A stretch of 64,000 bases of DNA. Origin: Cedecea lapagei (GTDB lineage Bacteria; Pseudomonadota; Gammaproteobacteria; Enterobacterales; Enterobacteriaceae). How positions within the stretch are numbered: the first letter of the stretch is position 1; each line of letters opens with the position of its first letter. Positions 35,900-45,326 of this stretch are shown piece after piece. The position numbers and the translations under genes are program-made. The DNA is taken from contig NZ_LR134201.1 in assembly GCF_900635955.1 (NCBI RefSeq), forward strand, positions 3,534,001 through 3,598,000. Reading direction: 5' to 3'. The notes below the pieces were generated by a model. It made no database searches. It saw only the letters and a list, made by a program, of their open reading frames with translations, and was not told the DNA's origin.

Positions 35900-36898
35900 A
35901 CGGCGTTTCTTATCGACATACATCAGCGTATCGGCCTCCCGCAGCGCGCCGTCAGGCGTTGTCGTAGCAGGATTAATGGCAACCACGCCGATGCTTGGCC
36001 CTTCGTAGTCAATCACGCAGGATTTAAGCTGATACTTCCCGCTGAGCAGCGCTGAGAGCCGGGTGCGGAAGGCGGTTGCCGCACGCAGCGCCTCGCTGTA
36101 CTCAGCGGGCCCGCCTCCGGCGACGATAAACTCATCCCCGCCGAGACGCCCCACCACCTCATCACCTCTGGCTTCCTCTTTGAGCCGTTTACCCACAGCG
36201 CAAAGAAAATCATCCCCGGTTTCATGGCCGTGCACGTCGTTTATCTGCTTAAATCCATCCAGGTCGGCGAAGGCTACCAGCACGTAGCGGGCGTCGTCTT
36301 TGGCGCGGGAGAACAGGCGGGGAAGCTGATCGAAGACCGCCCGGCGATTGGGAAGGCCGGTTAACTCATCAGTGTAGCTGGCGGCGGTCAACGCGACGTT
36401 TGCCTGCTGAAGCTTTTTCATCAGTTGCTCATTCTGGATCTGCTGAGCAATCAGCTGAGAAAAGAGCTGCAGAACCTGTTCACTGTGGTCGGTGAGTATG
36501 CGCTGCTCGGAGCTGGCGGCACACAGCGTGCCGTAAAGCGAGCCATCGGCGAGGGTCACGGGCGTGCTGACGTAAGTCACAATGCCCAGCGCCTTAGCCG
36601 CCTCAGAGTCGCCCCAGACGCTTGCGACATTACAGGTATAACGTCGACCTTCGTCTAAAGCGCGCTTGCACAGCGTGTCTTCCCAGGGAACGGTGAGTCC
36701 TTCGGGAATATTCATCGTCTTAGTATTGCGGGAAAAAACAATCTGCTGCTGGCTGCCCTCGGCGTCGATGCGGGTCAGGTAGGTGGACTCCATGTTAGTC
36801 ACCAGCTCAAGCATCTCCAGCAGCTGTCTCACCAAACCTTCAAGGGTATATTCGGCGTCTAAGGCGGTGGAAATACGCTCAATTAGATTATCAATCAT
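35876..36898 (-). CDS. GAF-GGDEF diguanylate cyclase
   Basis: This cytoplasmic enzyme is predicted to make cyclic di-GMP from two GTP. The 340-residue product has an N-terminal GAF domain (about 20-160), a short helical linker and a GGDEF domain (about 175-335) starting YTDELTGLPNRR, with an intact active site RLGGDEFIV. At the inhibitory I-site position (RxxD) it reads RGDE, so product inhibition may be weakened. The start at 36898 (MIDNLIERIS) is chosen over the long frame to 36985, which reads through the promoter. No membrane segment is present. E. coli has no direct counterpart here. Confidence 0.88.
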   Translation of the reverse strand: MIDNLIERISTALDAEYTLEGLVRQLLEMLELVTNMESTYLTRIDAEGSQQQIVFSRNTKTMNIPEGLTVPWEDTLCKRALDEGRRYTCNVASVWGDSEAAKALGIVTYVSTPVTLADGSLYGTLCAASSEQRILTDHSEQVLQLFSQLIAQQIQNEQLMKKLQQANVALTAASYTDELTGLPNRRAVFDQLPRLFSRAKDDARYVLVAFADLDGFKQINDVHGHETGDDFLCAVGKRLKEEARGDEVVGRLGGDEFIVAGGGPAEYSEALRAATAFRTRLSALLSGKYQLKSCVIDYEGPSIGVVAINPATTTPDGALREADTLMYVDKKRRKNGAAVS

Positions 36899-37031
36899 CA
36901 CGCTGAAATACCTTTGTCGGAGGTGCAGACTTTCGCCCGGAGGGCACCTTTTACCATAGTATAGTGGGTAATTACTTCCCCCCAAAATATGATATTTCCG
37001 GTGGTAATTAAACCTTGCAAAATGTAAATCA

Positions 37032-37934
37032 TTAGCGTGAATGCAGCCTGCCCCGGGAATCGAGAGAGATAAGGACGACAGAAAAAATAATCAACAGCGA
37101 CCCGAGCCAGTCCGGCAGCGTAAAGCTAATACCCAGAAGCAGTACAGACAAAAGCGCGCTGCTCAACGGCTCCGCACAGCTAAGAATACTGGCCTTTGGC
37201 CCGCCAATCATTTGTGCGCCGGTCAGGTAGAGGCTGAAGGTGATCGCCGTGCCCACGATGACCAGGTAGAAGAAGGCCAGCAGCGTGCCGCCGGTCGCGG
37301 TAAAGCTGCCGATCTGGCTGGCGTAAAACGGCAGTAAAGCCGCGCCACCCAGCAGCATACTCCAGCCCACTACGGGTAACGTGCCGTAGCGCGCGATCAG
37401 CTTCGACGGCCAGGTCGTATAGAATGCAGCGGCGAACGCGGAGGCAATCCCCCAGAACAGCGCGCTGCCCGAAATAGTAATCGACGCCGGATTGCCGTGG
37501 GTCACCAGCACAAAGGTGCCGATGAGTGAAGTGCCAATCGCGGCATACACCAGCTTGCCGGAGCGCTTTTTACGCACGAAGGCAAACCAGGCGACGATAA
37601 TGGTTGGCGAGAGGAATTGCAGGACCGTCGCGGTCGCGGCGTTAGAGTGCTCGATGGTTAACAGAAAGGTCAACTGCACCGTGAGGGCACCGCAAAGCGT
37701 AAAGATCAGCAGAGAAATCAGGTCGTCGCGCTGCTTAAACACGGCGAAGATCTTGTCCCCGTGCATAAACGACAGCATTAGCAGAATGAGGCCAGAAAAC
37801 AGCAGCCGCAGCATGGTCAGCGACGCCGAGGAAATATGGCTCTGCTCCATAATGTACTGGGCGCACACCCCTGAACTTCCCCACAGTACCGCCGCAAACA
37901 ACACATACAGCATTCCTTTCCGACTAACGCTCAT
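37032..37934 (-). CDS. yicL: EamA/DMT-family transporter YicL-like
   Basis: This inner-membrane exporter-type carrier has ten predicted transmembrane helices in two EamA repeats. The 300-residue product aligns over its length with E. coli YicL (RKGMLYVLFAAVLWGSSGVCAQYIMEQ in parts, SNAATATVLQFLSPTIIVAWF, GGPKASILSCAEPLSSALLS). The substrate is unknown; related carriers export amino acids or metabolites. E. coli yicL lies elsewhere on the chromosome, so the position is different here. Confidence 0.8.
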   Translation of the reverse strand: MSVSRKGMLYVLFAAVLWGSSGVCAQYIMEQSHISSASLTMLRLLFSGLILLMLSFMHGDKIFAVFKQRDDLISLLIFTLCGALTVQLTFLLTIEHSNAATATVLQFLSPTIIVAWFAFVRKKRSGKLVYAAIGTSLIGTFVLVTHGNPASITISGSALFWGIASAFAAAFYTTWPSKLIARYGTLPVVGWSMLLGGAALLPFYASQIGSFTATGGTLLAFFYLVIVGTAITFSLYLTGAQMIGGPKASILSCAEPLSSALLSVLLLGISFTLPDWLGSLLIIFSVVLISLDSRGRLHSR

Positions 37935-38008
37935 TGCCCTGCCCTTTTAAACATCCGCTTCGTTTAGAGTTAGGGCAGCATAATAGCGTAATTTCTGAAG
38001 GTCAGGAT

Positions 38009-38037
38009 ACCGGGCATCGCTGGCGGCAACGCCCGGT
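38009..38037. repeat. hairpin downstream of pheP
   Basis: Arms ACCGGGC (38009-38015) and GCCCGGT (38031-38037) enclose a GC-rich loop. No clean T-run follows on the minus strand, so this may be a REP-like palindrome or a weak pheP terminator. Confidence 0.45.
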
Positions 38038-38074
38038 TTAGCAAAATCAACTGCTGTTAAGCTTTTTCCACGGT

Positions 38075-39454
38075 TTAAGCTCTACGACGCAGCAGCTTAA
38101 AGGCAGCGAACAGGAACACGATCCACACCGGCAACAGCAGCGCGGAGAGGCGCATCCCGTCGATCGTGCACATCAGCCCCAGCACCATCATCATAAAGGC
38201 AATGCACAGGTAGTTGCCGAACGGGTACAGCAGCGCCTTGAAGCTGGTTTCATGCCCCTTGCTGCGCATGGCGCGGCGGAACTTGAGGTGCGCCAGCGAG
38301 ATCATAATCCAGTTCAGCAGCAGCGTCGCCACCACCAGCGCCATCAGCAGGCCAAAGGCCTCATGCGGCAGCAGATAGTTGAGGACGACAACCAGCGAAG
38401 TAATCGCCCCGGACAGCAGCAGCGAGTTCACCGGCACGCCGCCACGGCTGATCTTCGCCAGGAATTTAGGCGCATTGCGCTGCACGGACAGGCCAAAAAG
38501 CATGCGGCTGTTAGAATAAACGCCGCTGTTATAGACCGACAGCGAAGCCACCAGAATGACGAAGTTGAGCGCAGAGGCGACTATGTTGCTGTTCAGCTCG
38601 TGGAAAATCATCACGAACGGGCTGCTGTTAGACTTAATTTCCAGCCACGGGTAAAGCGACAGCAGCACCACCAGCGAACCAATGTAGAACAGCAGAATGC
38701 GGTACACCACCTGGTTAACCGCCTTCGGGATCGTGGTTTGCGGTGAGCGCGCTTCCGCCGCGGTAATGCCGATAAGCTCCAGTCCGCCAAACGAGAACAT
38801 GATCACCGCCAGCGACAGAATTAACCCGTGCCAGCCGGTGGCGAGGAAGCCGCCGTGCTGCCAGAGGTTGCTGACGCTCGCACGTTCGCCGCCGTGGCCA
38901 GAGGCCAGCAGCCAGATGCCGAAGGCAATCATGCCGACAATCGCCAGCACCTTAATAAGCGCAAACCAGAACTCCATCTCGCCGTAAAGGCGCACGTTCA
39001 CCAGATTTGCGGCGTTAATTACCACAAAGAACAGAGCGACCCAGGTCCAGGTCGGCACTTCCGGGAACCAGTACTGCATATAAATGCCGCCTGCGGTCAG
39101 CTCGGCCATGCCGACCAGCACAAACATCACCCAGTAGTTCCAGCCGGACAGGAACCCGGCGAACGGCCCCCAGTATTTATAAGCAAAATGGGAAAATGAA
39201 CCTGAGACGGGCTCTTCAACAACCATCTCACCAAGCTGGCGCATGATCAGGAACGCAATGATTCCCGCCACGCCGTAGCCCAGAAGCACGGCGGGGCCGG
39301 CCATCTGAATCGCCGGGCCAATGCCGAGAAAAAGTCCGGTGCCGATAGCGCCGCCCAGCGCAATCAGCTGAATATGGCGGTTCTGCAAGCCGCGCTGTAG
39401 TTGATGGCCATCCTCAGGCCCCGCATCCTCAGATGCGACTGACGTGTTTTTCAC
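38075..39454 (-). CDS. pheP: phenylalanine-specific permease PheP
   Basis: This inner-membrane APC-family symporter takes up phenylalanine. The 459-residue product matches E. coli PheP (458) closely, with the N-terminal GGAIGTGLFLGIGPAIQMAG signature, 12 predicted transmembrane segments and the GLELIGITAAEA segment. It resembles AroP, but the N-terminus (MKNTSVASED) is PheP-like. It is monocistronic, with a possible TyrR site upstream. Confidence 0.95.
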   Translation of the reverse strand: MKNTSVASEDAGPEDGHQLQRGLQNRHIQLIALGGAIGTGLFLGIGPAIQMAGPAVLLGYGVAGIIAFLIMRQLGEMVVEEPVSGSFSHFAYKYWGPFAGFLSGWNYWVMFVLVGMAELTAGGIYMQYWFPEVPTWTWVALFFVVINAANLVNVRLYGEMEFWFALIKVLAIVGMIAFGIWLLASGHGGERASVSNLWQHGGFLATGWHGLILSLAVIMFSFGGLELIGITAAEARSPQTTIPKAVNQVVYRILLFYIGSLVVLLSLYPWLEIKSNSSPFVMIFHELNSNIVASALNFVILVASLSVYNSGVYSNSRMLFGLSVQRNAPKFLAKISRGGVPVNSLLLSGAITSLVVVLNYLLPHEAFGLLMALVVATLLLNWIMISLAHLKFRRAMRSKGHETSFKALLYPFGNYLCIAFMMMVLGLMCTIDGMRLSALLLPVWIVFLFAAFKLLRRRA

Positions 39455-39510
39455 GCCCTGCTCCTTTGTGATTTGTCAAAGGGGCACCTTTTAACACCTG
39501 AAGCGAAGAG

Positions 39511-39528
39511 TGGCAAGGAATGGTTACA
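39511..39528 (-). promoter_or_regulatory. weak TyrR box upstream of pheP
   Basis: On the minus strand TGTAAC-N6-TTGCCA matches 9 of 12 TyrR consensus positions, about 60 bp upstream of pheP. Only the left half is strong. Confidence 0.35.
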
Positions 39529-39678
39529 CTTTGAAAACGCCCGTTCAGGAGCGTAATGCTGGCTCCTGCATTGAGATCGGCCTCGTCTTTTCGTCAGCCC
39601 AAAGGAACAAATGGCTATAAGCCATAGCATTTCGTTGTTAGACAGTGACAATCCCGGCTTTTATCTTTCGTCATGATT

Positions 39679-39691
39679 TGTAAATTTTACA
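39679..39691. promoter_or_regulatory. perfect 13-bp palindrome upstream of the peptide importer
   Basis: TGTAAA-T-TTTACA is a perfect palindrome 25 bp before the importer start codon. Spacing rules out a TyrR box (N6). The regulator is not recognised. Confidence 0.35.
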
Positions 39692-39715
39692 GCAAAAAAT
39701 CTTGAGGGAATGCTA

Positions 39716-41419
39716 TTGGCCAGGTTACTTGACGCATTACAAACAAAACCCACGCGCTTTCGCCTGGCCTTACGGGCAGCCCTGATTAGCAGCGTGGTGG
39801 TTTTCTCCGGCGCGGCGGCAGCCGACGAAATCTTAAAGGAAGGCATCACGCCGGCCACCGACGCAAGCCAGATCCCAGCCACCGCTAAGCTGCGCAAAGA
39901 CACGGTGGTGGCCGGAATTTCTGAGCCGCAGGGTATCTTTAACCCCTATTTCTTCGTTAACGGCTGGGATGAAAACGTCACCAACGTCATCTTCTCGCGA
40001 CTGATTGACTGGGACAGCCACGGTAACCTGGTGCCGGGCCTCGCCGAAAGCTGGAAAGTCAGCCCGGACGGCAAGGTCTACACCATCAAACTGCGCCCTG
40101 GCCTGACCTTTAGCGACGGCTCCCCGCTGACCGCCGAAGATGTCGCGTTCACGCTCACCGTGTTGTATGACCCGAAATATGACGGCGATACCGACATTAC
40201 GCTTGCCAACGTCGCCGGCGGCGCGGATTACAAAGCCGGTAAAGCCGACAGCGTCAGCGGCCTGAAGGTTATCGATCCGCTCACGCTGCAGGTCACCACC
40301 ACGCAGCCGGGGGCCACTACGCTCGGCAAGATTGGCGGCCCGGTGCTGTCGAAGGCGTACTACGGCAAAGGCTACCAGCGCGGCAACCTGGATTACCTGC
40401 GCACCCTGCACGGCAAACCGCTTGGCAATGGCCCATACGTTTATGAGAAGTACATTCCGGGCCAGGAAATCCGCTTCCACGCCAACACCCATTTCTACCG
40501 CGGCACGCCGCCAACGCCGCGCTTTATCTACCGCGTAACTAACCCGTCCACTAACTTCCAGCTGTTCCAGACCGGCGAGACGGATTACGACTCATTTACT
40601 TCACGTCCGGACGATATCGAACAGCTGAAACTGCTGGGCTTCGCCAATATCAACCTGTATGGCTCCAGCGACTACAGCAAGGTTGAGTTCAACGTTCGCC
40701 GCCCGGCGCTGCGGGATGTAAAAGTGCGCCAGGCGCTGATCTACGGCCTGGATCGCCAGAAGCTGATCGACGTGGTTTACCAGGGCTACGGCACCGTGGC
40801 TAACGAACCGATCTCGCCGATCTCCTGGGCCTATAATGCGGAAGGCGTGAACCCGTATAAATACGATCCGGCGCAGGCGAAAAAGCTGCTGGACGACGCG
40901 GGCTGGAAACCGGGCCCCGACGGCATCCGCGTGAAGGACGGCAAACGTCTGGAGCTGACGCTGCTGGTCAGCAAAAAGGTGCTGAACGACGCGCTGATCC
41001 CTATCGCCAAAGAGAACTGGCAGCAGATCGGCGTGCTGCTTAAGCCGCAGGTCGTCGACTTCAATGCCCTGATGGCGCAGCGCAAAGCGGGCAACTACGA
41101 TCTGGCCTCCTTCAGCACCAGCACGCTGAACGATCCGCACGACGGCGTCTGGGATTATTACAGCACCGAAGCCAAAGAGTCCGGCTATAACAATCCGCAG
41201 GTGGACAAGCTGATCAACGAGGGCAACGCCACGCTCGATGAAGAGAAGCGCAAGACCATCTACCACGAGCTGTATAAAGTGCTGGCTGCGGATCCCCCGG
41301 TGATTCTGCTCGGCAACCGCAAAATTCTGTCCGCCAGCAGCGCCCGCGTCACCGGCTTTAAGCCAGACGTGTACAACGGCCTGACCGGCAGCCTGCCGGA
41401 TGTGAAAATCGTTAAGTAA
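39716..41419 (+). CDS. periplasmic peptide-binding protein (SBP family 5)
   Basis: This is the substrate-binding component of a Dpp/Opp/Nik-type ABC importer. The product is about 567 residues with an N-terminal export signal (hydrophobic LALRAALISSVVVFSG, cleavage near AAA-ADE) and the SBP_bac_5 domain, including the family pattern LVPGLAESWKVSPDGKVYTIKLRPGLTFSDG. TTG at 39716 is preferred because GAGGG lies 6-7 bp upstream; the ATG at 39710 directly abuts that site. It opens a five-gene operon. The ligand (peptide, metal chelate or other) cannot be told from sequence. Confidence 0.88.
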   Translation: MARLLDALQTKPTRFRLALRAALISSVVVFSGAAAADEILKEGITPATDASQIPATAKLRKDTVVAGISEPQGIFNPYFFVNGWDENVTNVIFSRLIDWDSHGNLVPGLAESWKVSPDGKVYTIKLRPGLTFSDGSPLTAEDVAFTLTVLYDPKYDGDTDITLANVAGGADYKAGKADSVSGLKVIDPLTLQVTTTQPGATTLGKIGGPVLSKAYYGKGYQRGNLDYLRTLHGKPLGNGPYVYEKYIPGQEIRFHANTHFYRGTPPTPRFIYRVTNPSTNFQLFQTGETDYDSFTSRPDDIEQLKLLGFANINLYGSSDYSKVEFNVRRPALRDVKVRQALIYGLDRQKLIDVVYQGYGTVANEPISPISWAYNAEGVNPYKYDPAQAKKLLDDAGWKPGPDGIRVKDGKRLELTLLVSKKVLNDALIPIAKENWQQIGVLLKPQVVDFNALMAQRKAGNYDLASFSTSTLNDPHDGVWDYYSTEAKESGYNNPQVDKLINEGNATLDEEKRKTIYHELYKVLAADPPVILLGNRKILSASSARVTGFKPDVYNGLTGSLPDVKIVK

Positions 41420-41472
41420 CGCAGTAAACCTCGCCGCCACCCTGTTATCGGGGCGGCGGCAGTGAGAACGTC

Positions 41473-42432
41473 ATGAAAAACTTTATTCTGCGGCGTCTGC
41501 TGCAAACCCTGCCGATGCTGCTGTTCGCCTCGTTTATCATCTTTATGCTGTTCGCGAAAACGCCCGGCGACTTTATCGACGGCAATATTACGCTGACCGC
41601 CGCCCGCGCCGCCGAACTGAAAGCCATTTACGGCCTCGACCAGCCGCTGTTCACCCGCTACCTCCACTGGCTGGGGCAATTGCTCACGGGGGATTTAGGC
41701 TTTTCCCTGCAGTACCAGATCCCGGTCAGCCAGCTGCTGAATCAGTACATCTGGAACTCTTTCCTGCTGGCCTCCATCGCGCTGGTGTTCTACTGGGGGA
41801 TTGGCCTTGCGGTGGGCATTGCCTCAGCCATAAAGCCCAATTCACTGTTTGACCATCTGGTGAGCGTGCTGGTGTTCGCCGCCATGTCTTTCCCGACCTT
41901 TTTCCTTTGCCTGCTGCTTATCAAGTGGTTCGCGGTCGACCTGCACTGGCTGCCGGTCGGCGGCATGACCAACACCGGCACCGACGCCACCGGCTGGGCC
42001 TACGTGACGCAGGTTGCCGCCCACCTTGTGCTCCCGGTGCTGGCGCTGGTGATGCTGCAGGCGGGCAGCCTGACGCGCTATTTCCGCGCCAGCATGCTGG
42101 ACGTGGTGAAGATGGACTTTATCCGCACCGCCCGCGCCAAAGGGCTGCGCGAACGCACCGTTATCCTCAAGCATGCCATGCGCAACGCGCTGCTGCCGAT
42201 CATCACCCTGCTGGGCTTTGAGCTGCCGGGGCTGTTCTCTGGCGCGATCATTACCGAAAAAGTCTTTAACTGGCCCGGCGCTGGCCACATCCAGATCGAT
42301 TCCCTCGCCGCCCGCGATTACCCGGTCCTGATGGGCTTTACGATGTTCCTGGCGGTGCTGACCATCCTCGGCAACCTGATCGCCGATGTGCTCTACGCGT
42401 GGGCCGATCCGCGCATTCGTGTGAGGTCCTGA
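41473..42432 (+). CDS. peptide ABC importer permease 1 (DppB/OppB type)
   Basis: This inner-membrane permease has six predicted transmembrane segments. The 319-residue product has the N-terminal MKNFILRRLLQTLPML typical of DppB-like proteins and the EAA coupling loop (ARAKGLRERTVILKHAMRNALLP). Its TGA overlaps the ATG of the next permease (TGATG), which indicates coupled translation. Confidence 0.93.
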   Translation: MKNFILRRLLQTLPMLLFASFIIFMLFAKTPGDFIDGNITLTAARAAELKAIYGLDQPLFTRYLHWLGQLLTGDLGFSLQYQIPVSQLLNQYIWNSFLLASIALVFYWGIGLAVGIASAIKPNSLFDHLVSVLVFAAMSFPTFFLCLLLIKWFAVDLHWLPVGGMTNTGTDATGWAYVTQVAAHLVLPVLALVMLQAGSLTRYFRASMLDVVKMDFIRTARAKGLRERTVILKHAMRNALLPIITLLGFELPGLFSGAIITEKVFNWPGAGHIQIDSLAARDYPVLMGFTMFLAVLTILGNLIADVLYAWADPRIRVRS

Positions 42433-43379
42433 TGCTCAGTTCTCTGTTTTCCACCAACCGCCGCCTGCGCAAGGCGGAAATTCCGGCGCTGGCGCAGGTC
42501 ACTCCGTCGCCGTGGCATCAAGCCTGGCAGGCGCTTAAGCGTAATCGTCTGGCAATGTTTTGCCTGATTCTGCTGATTGTCATGGCGGTGTGGTGCGCCC
42601 TCGGGCCGCTCTGGTCGCCGTGGAAGGACGATGCCACAGATGCCCTGATGATCAACAAACCGCCAGGTGAAGTGCACTGGCTTGGCACCGACTTCCTCGG
42701 GCGTGATGTCTACACCCGCCTGCTGCTGGCCGGGCGCATTTCTCTGATCATCGGCCTGCTTACTATGCTGCTCTCGGTCACCCTCGGCTACCTGCTCGGC
42801 GCGGTTTCCGGCTACGCCGGTGGCTGGACGGATAAGCTGATTATGCGCCTGGCCGACCTGGTCATGACTATCCCGAGCCTGCCGCTGCTTATCGTCGCCG
42901 GCGCCATGCTGTCGGAACTCGACTTCTCGCCGGACTCGCGTATTTACATGGTGGTTATCATGCTAAGCCTGCTGGAGTGGCCGAAGCTGGCGCGCTTGGT
43001 ACGAGGGCAAATCCTCTCGCTGCGCGAACGCGACTTTATGCTGGCAACCCGCGTACTAGGCCTTTCCGCCCGCCGTCGCCTGTTCGGTCATCTGCTGCCT
43101 AACACCATTCCTGTTCTGGTGGTGATGGCGACGATGGCGGTGGCCAATGCCATCCTGATGGAATCGGCGCTCAGCTACCTTGGCCTCGGCGTGGTGCCGC
43201 CTACGCCTTCCTGGGGCAATATGATGGACAGCGCCAATAGCCTGATCGACTTCCAGCGTCGCCCCTGGCTGTGGATGCCGCCGGGGATCGCCATTTTTAT
43301 CACCGTCATCGCGATTAACGTGCTGGGCGACGGCCTGCGCGACGCGCTGGATCCGAAAATGAAGCGAGGCGTGAAATGA
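42432..43379 (+). CDS. peptide ABC importer permease 2 (DppC/OppC type)
   Basis: This 315-residue second permease has a cytoplasmic N-terminus, six predicted transmembrane segments, the OppC-N signature around KRNRLAMFCLILLIVMAV, GTDFLGRDVYTRLL, and the EAA loop (TRVLGLSARRRLFGHLLPNTIP). The start at 42432 matches the upstream overlap. The stop overlaps the next gene by 4 bp (ATGA). Confidence 0.93.
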   Translation: MLSSLFSTNRRLRKAEIPALAQVTPSPWHQAWQALKRNRLAMFCLILLIVMAVWCALGPLWSPWKDDATDALMINKPPGEVHWLGTDFLGRDVYTRLLLAGRISLIIGLLTMLLSVTLGYLLGAVSGYAGGWTDKLIMRLADLVMTIPSLPLLIVAGAMLSELDFSPDSRIYMVVIMLSLLEWPKLARLVRGQILSLRERDFMLATRVLGLSARRRLFGHLLPNTIPVLVVMATMAVANAILMESALSYLGLGVVPPTPSWGNMMDSANSLIDFQRRPWLWMPPGIAIFITVIAINVLGDGLRDALDPKMKRGVK

Positions 43380-44356
43380 GCGAAACGCTGATTGAGTTTA
43401 ACCACCTCTCCCTCTCCTTCGCCGGGGAGCATGGCCGCGTGCGTGCCGTGCAGGACGTGTCGTTTACCGTTCGCGCCGGGCAAACCGTTGGCGTCGTCGG
43501 CGAATCCGGCTGCGGCAAAAGCGTAACCGCCATGTCGCTGATGGGGCTACTTCCTCCGCAGGCCGCGCGGATTGACGGCGGCGAGATCCTCTTCCAGGGC
43601 AAAAATCTGCTCGGCCTCAAGCCTGCACAAATGGCCGATTTACGCGGTAACGAACTGGCGATGATTTTCCAGGAGCCGATGAGCGCCCTGAACCCGGTGC
43701 TGACTATCGGCGATCAGCTTTGCGAGCCGCTGATTCGCCATCGCGGGGAAACGCCAAAATCCGCATGGAATCTGGCTACCCAAATGCTGACCGAGGTTGG
43801 GTTGGCGAGGGCGGAGAGCCTGATGGCAAGCTATCCGCACCAGCTTTCCGGCGGCATGCTTCAGCGCGTGATGATTGCCATGGCGTTGAGCTGCCGGCCA
43901 AAGCTGCTGATCGCCGATGAGCCTACCACGGCGCTCGACGTGACCGTTCAGGCGCAGATCCTGCGGCTGCTGCGGGATCAGGCGCGTCAGCACCATATGG
44001 CGCTGATGCTGATCACCCACGATCTCGGCGTTATCGCCCAGATGGCGGAGCACGTCGTAGTGATGTACGCAGGGCGTATCGTCGAGCAAGGGCCAACGGC
44101 TGACGTGCTTCGCAACCCAATACACCCTTACACCAAAGGACTGATCGCCTCACGTCCCATTCCCGGCGAGCGCCGCCGCAGGCTCTATTCTATCCCCGGC
44201 CAGGTGCCAGATTTAGCCGCCCTGCCGCCCTGGTGTGCCTTTACCGATCGCTGCGAACGCGCCACCGAGCGCTGCCGCCAGGGCATCCCGGCGCTGCTCG
44301 GCCAGCAGCGCCAGGCCGCCTGTTTTTACAGTGAGTTAGCGGAGTCCACATCGTGA
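43376..44356 (+). CDS. peptide ABC importer ATPase 1 (DppD/OppD type)
   Basis: This 326-residue ATP-binding subunit has Walker A GESGCGKS, signature LSGGMLQRVMIAMAL, Walker B LLIADEPTTALD, switch His in LITHDLG, and the C-terminal peptide-transporter extension with cysteines (CAFTDRCERATERC). It pairs with the next gene as a heterodimer. It overlaps neighbours by 4 bp on both sides. Confidence 0.93.
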   Translation: MSETLIEFNHLSLSFAGEHGRVRAVQDVSFTVRAGQTVGVVGESGCGKSVTAMSLMGLLPPQAARIDGGEILFQGKNLLGLKPAQMADLRGNELAMIFQEPMSALNPVLTIGDQLCEPLIRHRGETPKSAWNLATQMLTEVGLARAESLMASYPHQLSGGMLQRVMIAMALSCRPKLLIADEPTTALDVTVQAQILRLLRDQARQHHMALMLITHDLGVIAQMAEHVVVMYAGRIVEQGPTADVLRNPIHPYTKGLIASRPIPGERRRRLYSIPGQVPDLAALPPWCAFTDRCERATERCRQGIPALLGQQRQAACFYSELAESTS

Positions 44357-45318
44357 ACAACCAGTACGTTATTGAAGTGGAAGGTCTCAAAAAATACTTC
44401 CCGCTGCGCGACGGGCTCTTCGGCCAGAAAACCGGCGAACTGCGTGCGGTCGACGGCGTCAGCTTTAACATTCGCCAGGGCACAATTTTCGGCCTGGTGG
44501 GCGAATCCGGCAGCGGCAAAACCACCGTCGGACGCACCCTGCTCGGCCTGTACGACAAAACCGCCGGCAGCGTGAAGTATCGAGGCATGGAGCTGAGCGA
44601 GCTTAGCGCCAAAGAGTCGCGAGCGCTGCGCCCCAAAATTCAGCTCGTATTTCAGGATCCCTACAGCTCCCTAAACCCGCGCGTCCGCGTTGGCGATGCC
44701 ATCGGCGAAGCGATGCTGGAGCATAAGCTATGCACCCGCGCCGAACTGCGGGACAAAGTGCTGGAAGTGATGAAGATTTGCGGCCTTGCGCCTCAGCACT
44801 ACAACCGCTTTCCGCATGAGTTTTCAGGCGGCCAGCGCCAGCGCATTGGCATCGCCCGCGCGCTGATCCTCAACCCCGATTTTATTATCGCGGATGAGCC
44901 TATTTCGGCGCTCGACGTCTCCATTCAGGCGCAGATCATCAACCTGTTTTCCGATCTGCGCGACGAGCGCGGCGTAACGTTCCTGTTTATCTCGCACGAT
45001 CTCGGCGTAGTTGAGCACCTGTGCGACGACGTAGCGGTGATGTACCTCGGCCAGCTGGTTGAAACCGCCAGCCGCGACGTACTGTTCAGCCGCCCGCTGC
45101 ACCCGTATACCCAGGCGCTGCTGGCTGCGGTGCCGACGCTGGACCCGGACAGCGAGCCGCTAGAGGCGATTCGCGGTGAAATCCCCGATCCATCGCGCCC
45201 GCCTTCCGGCTGCCGCTTCTCCTCACGCTGCCCTCAGGTCACAGACCGCTGCCGCCAGGAGGTCCCAGCCCTGCGTGAAATGGGAGAAGCTCACCGCGTT
45301 GCTTGCCATTTAGTTTAA
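44353..45318 (+). CDS. peptide ABC importer ATPase 2 (DppF/OppF type)
   Basis: This 321-residue second ATPase has a GTG start in a GTGA overlap with the previous gene. It has Walker A GESGSGKTT, signature FSGGQRQRIGIARAL, Walker B FIIADEPISALD and a Cys-containing C-terminal extension (CRFSSRCPQVTDRC). It closes the five-gene operon, 8 bp from the end of a convergent ABC gene with no terminator between them. Confidence 0.93.
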   Translation: MNNQYVIEVEGLKKYFPLRDGLFGQKTGELRAVDGVSFNIRQGTIFGLVGESGSGKTTVGRTLLGLYDKTAGSVKYRGMELSELSAKESRALRPKIQLVFQDPYSSLNPRVRVGDAIGEAMLEHKLCTRAELRDKVLEVMKICGLAPQHYNRFPHEFSGGQRQRIGIARALILNPDFIIADEPISALDVSIQAQIINLFSDLRDERGVTFLFISHDLGVVEHLCDDVAVMYLGQLVETASRDVLFSRPLHPYTQALLAAVPTLDPDSEPLEAIRGEIPDPSRPPSGCRFSSRCPQVTDRCRQEVPALREMGEAHRVACHLV

Positions 45319-45326
45319 CCCTGGGC

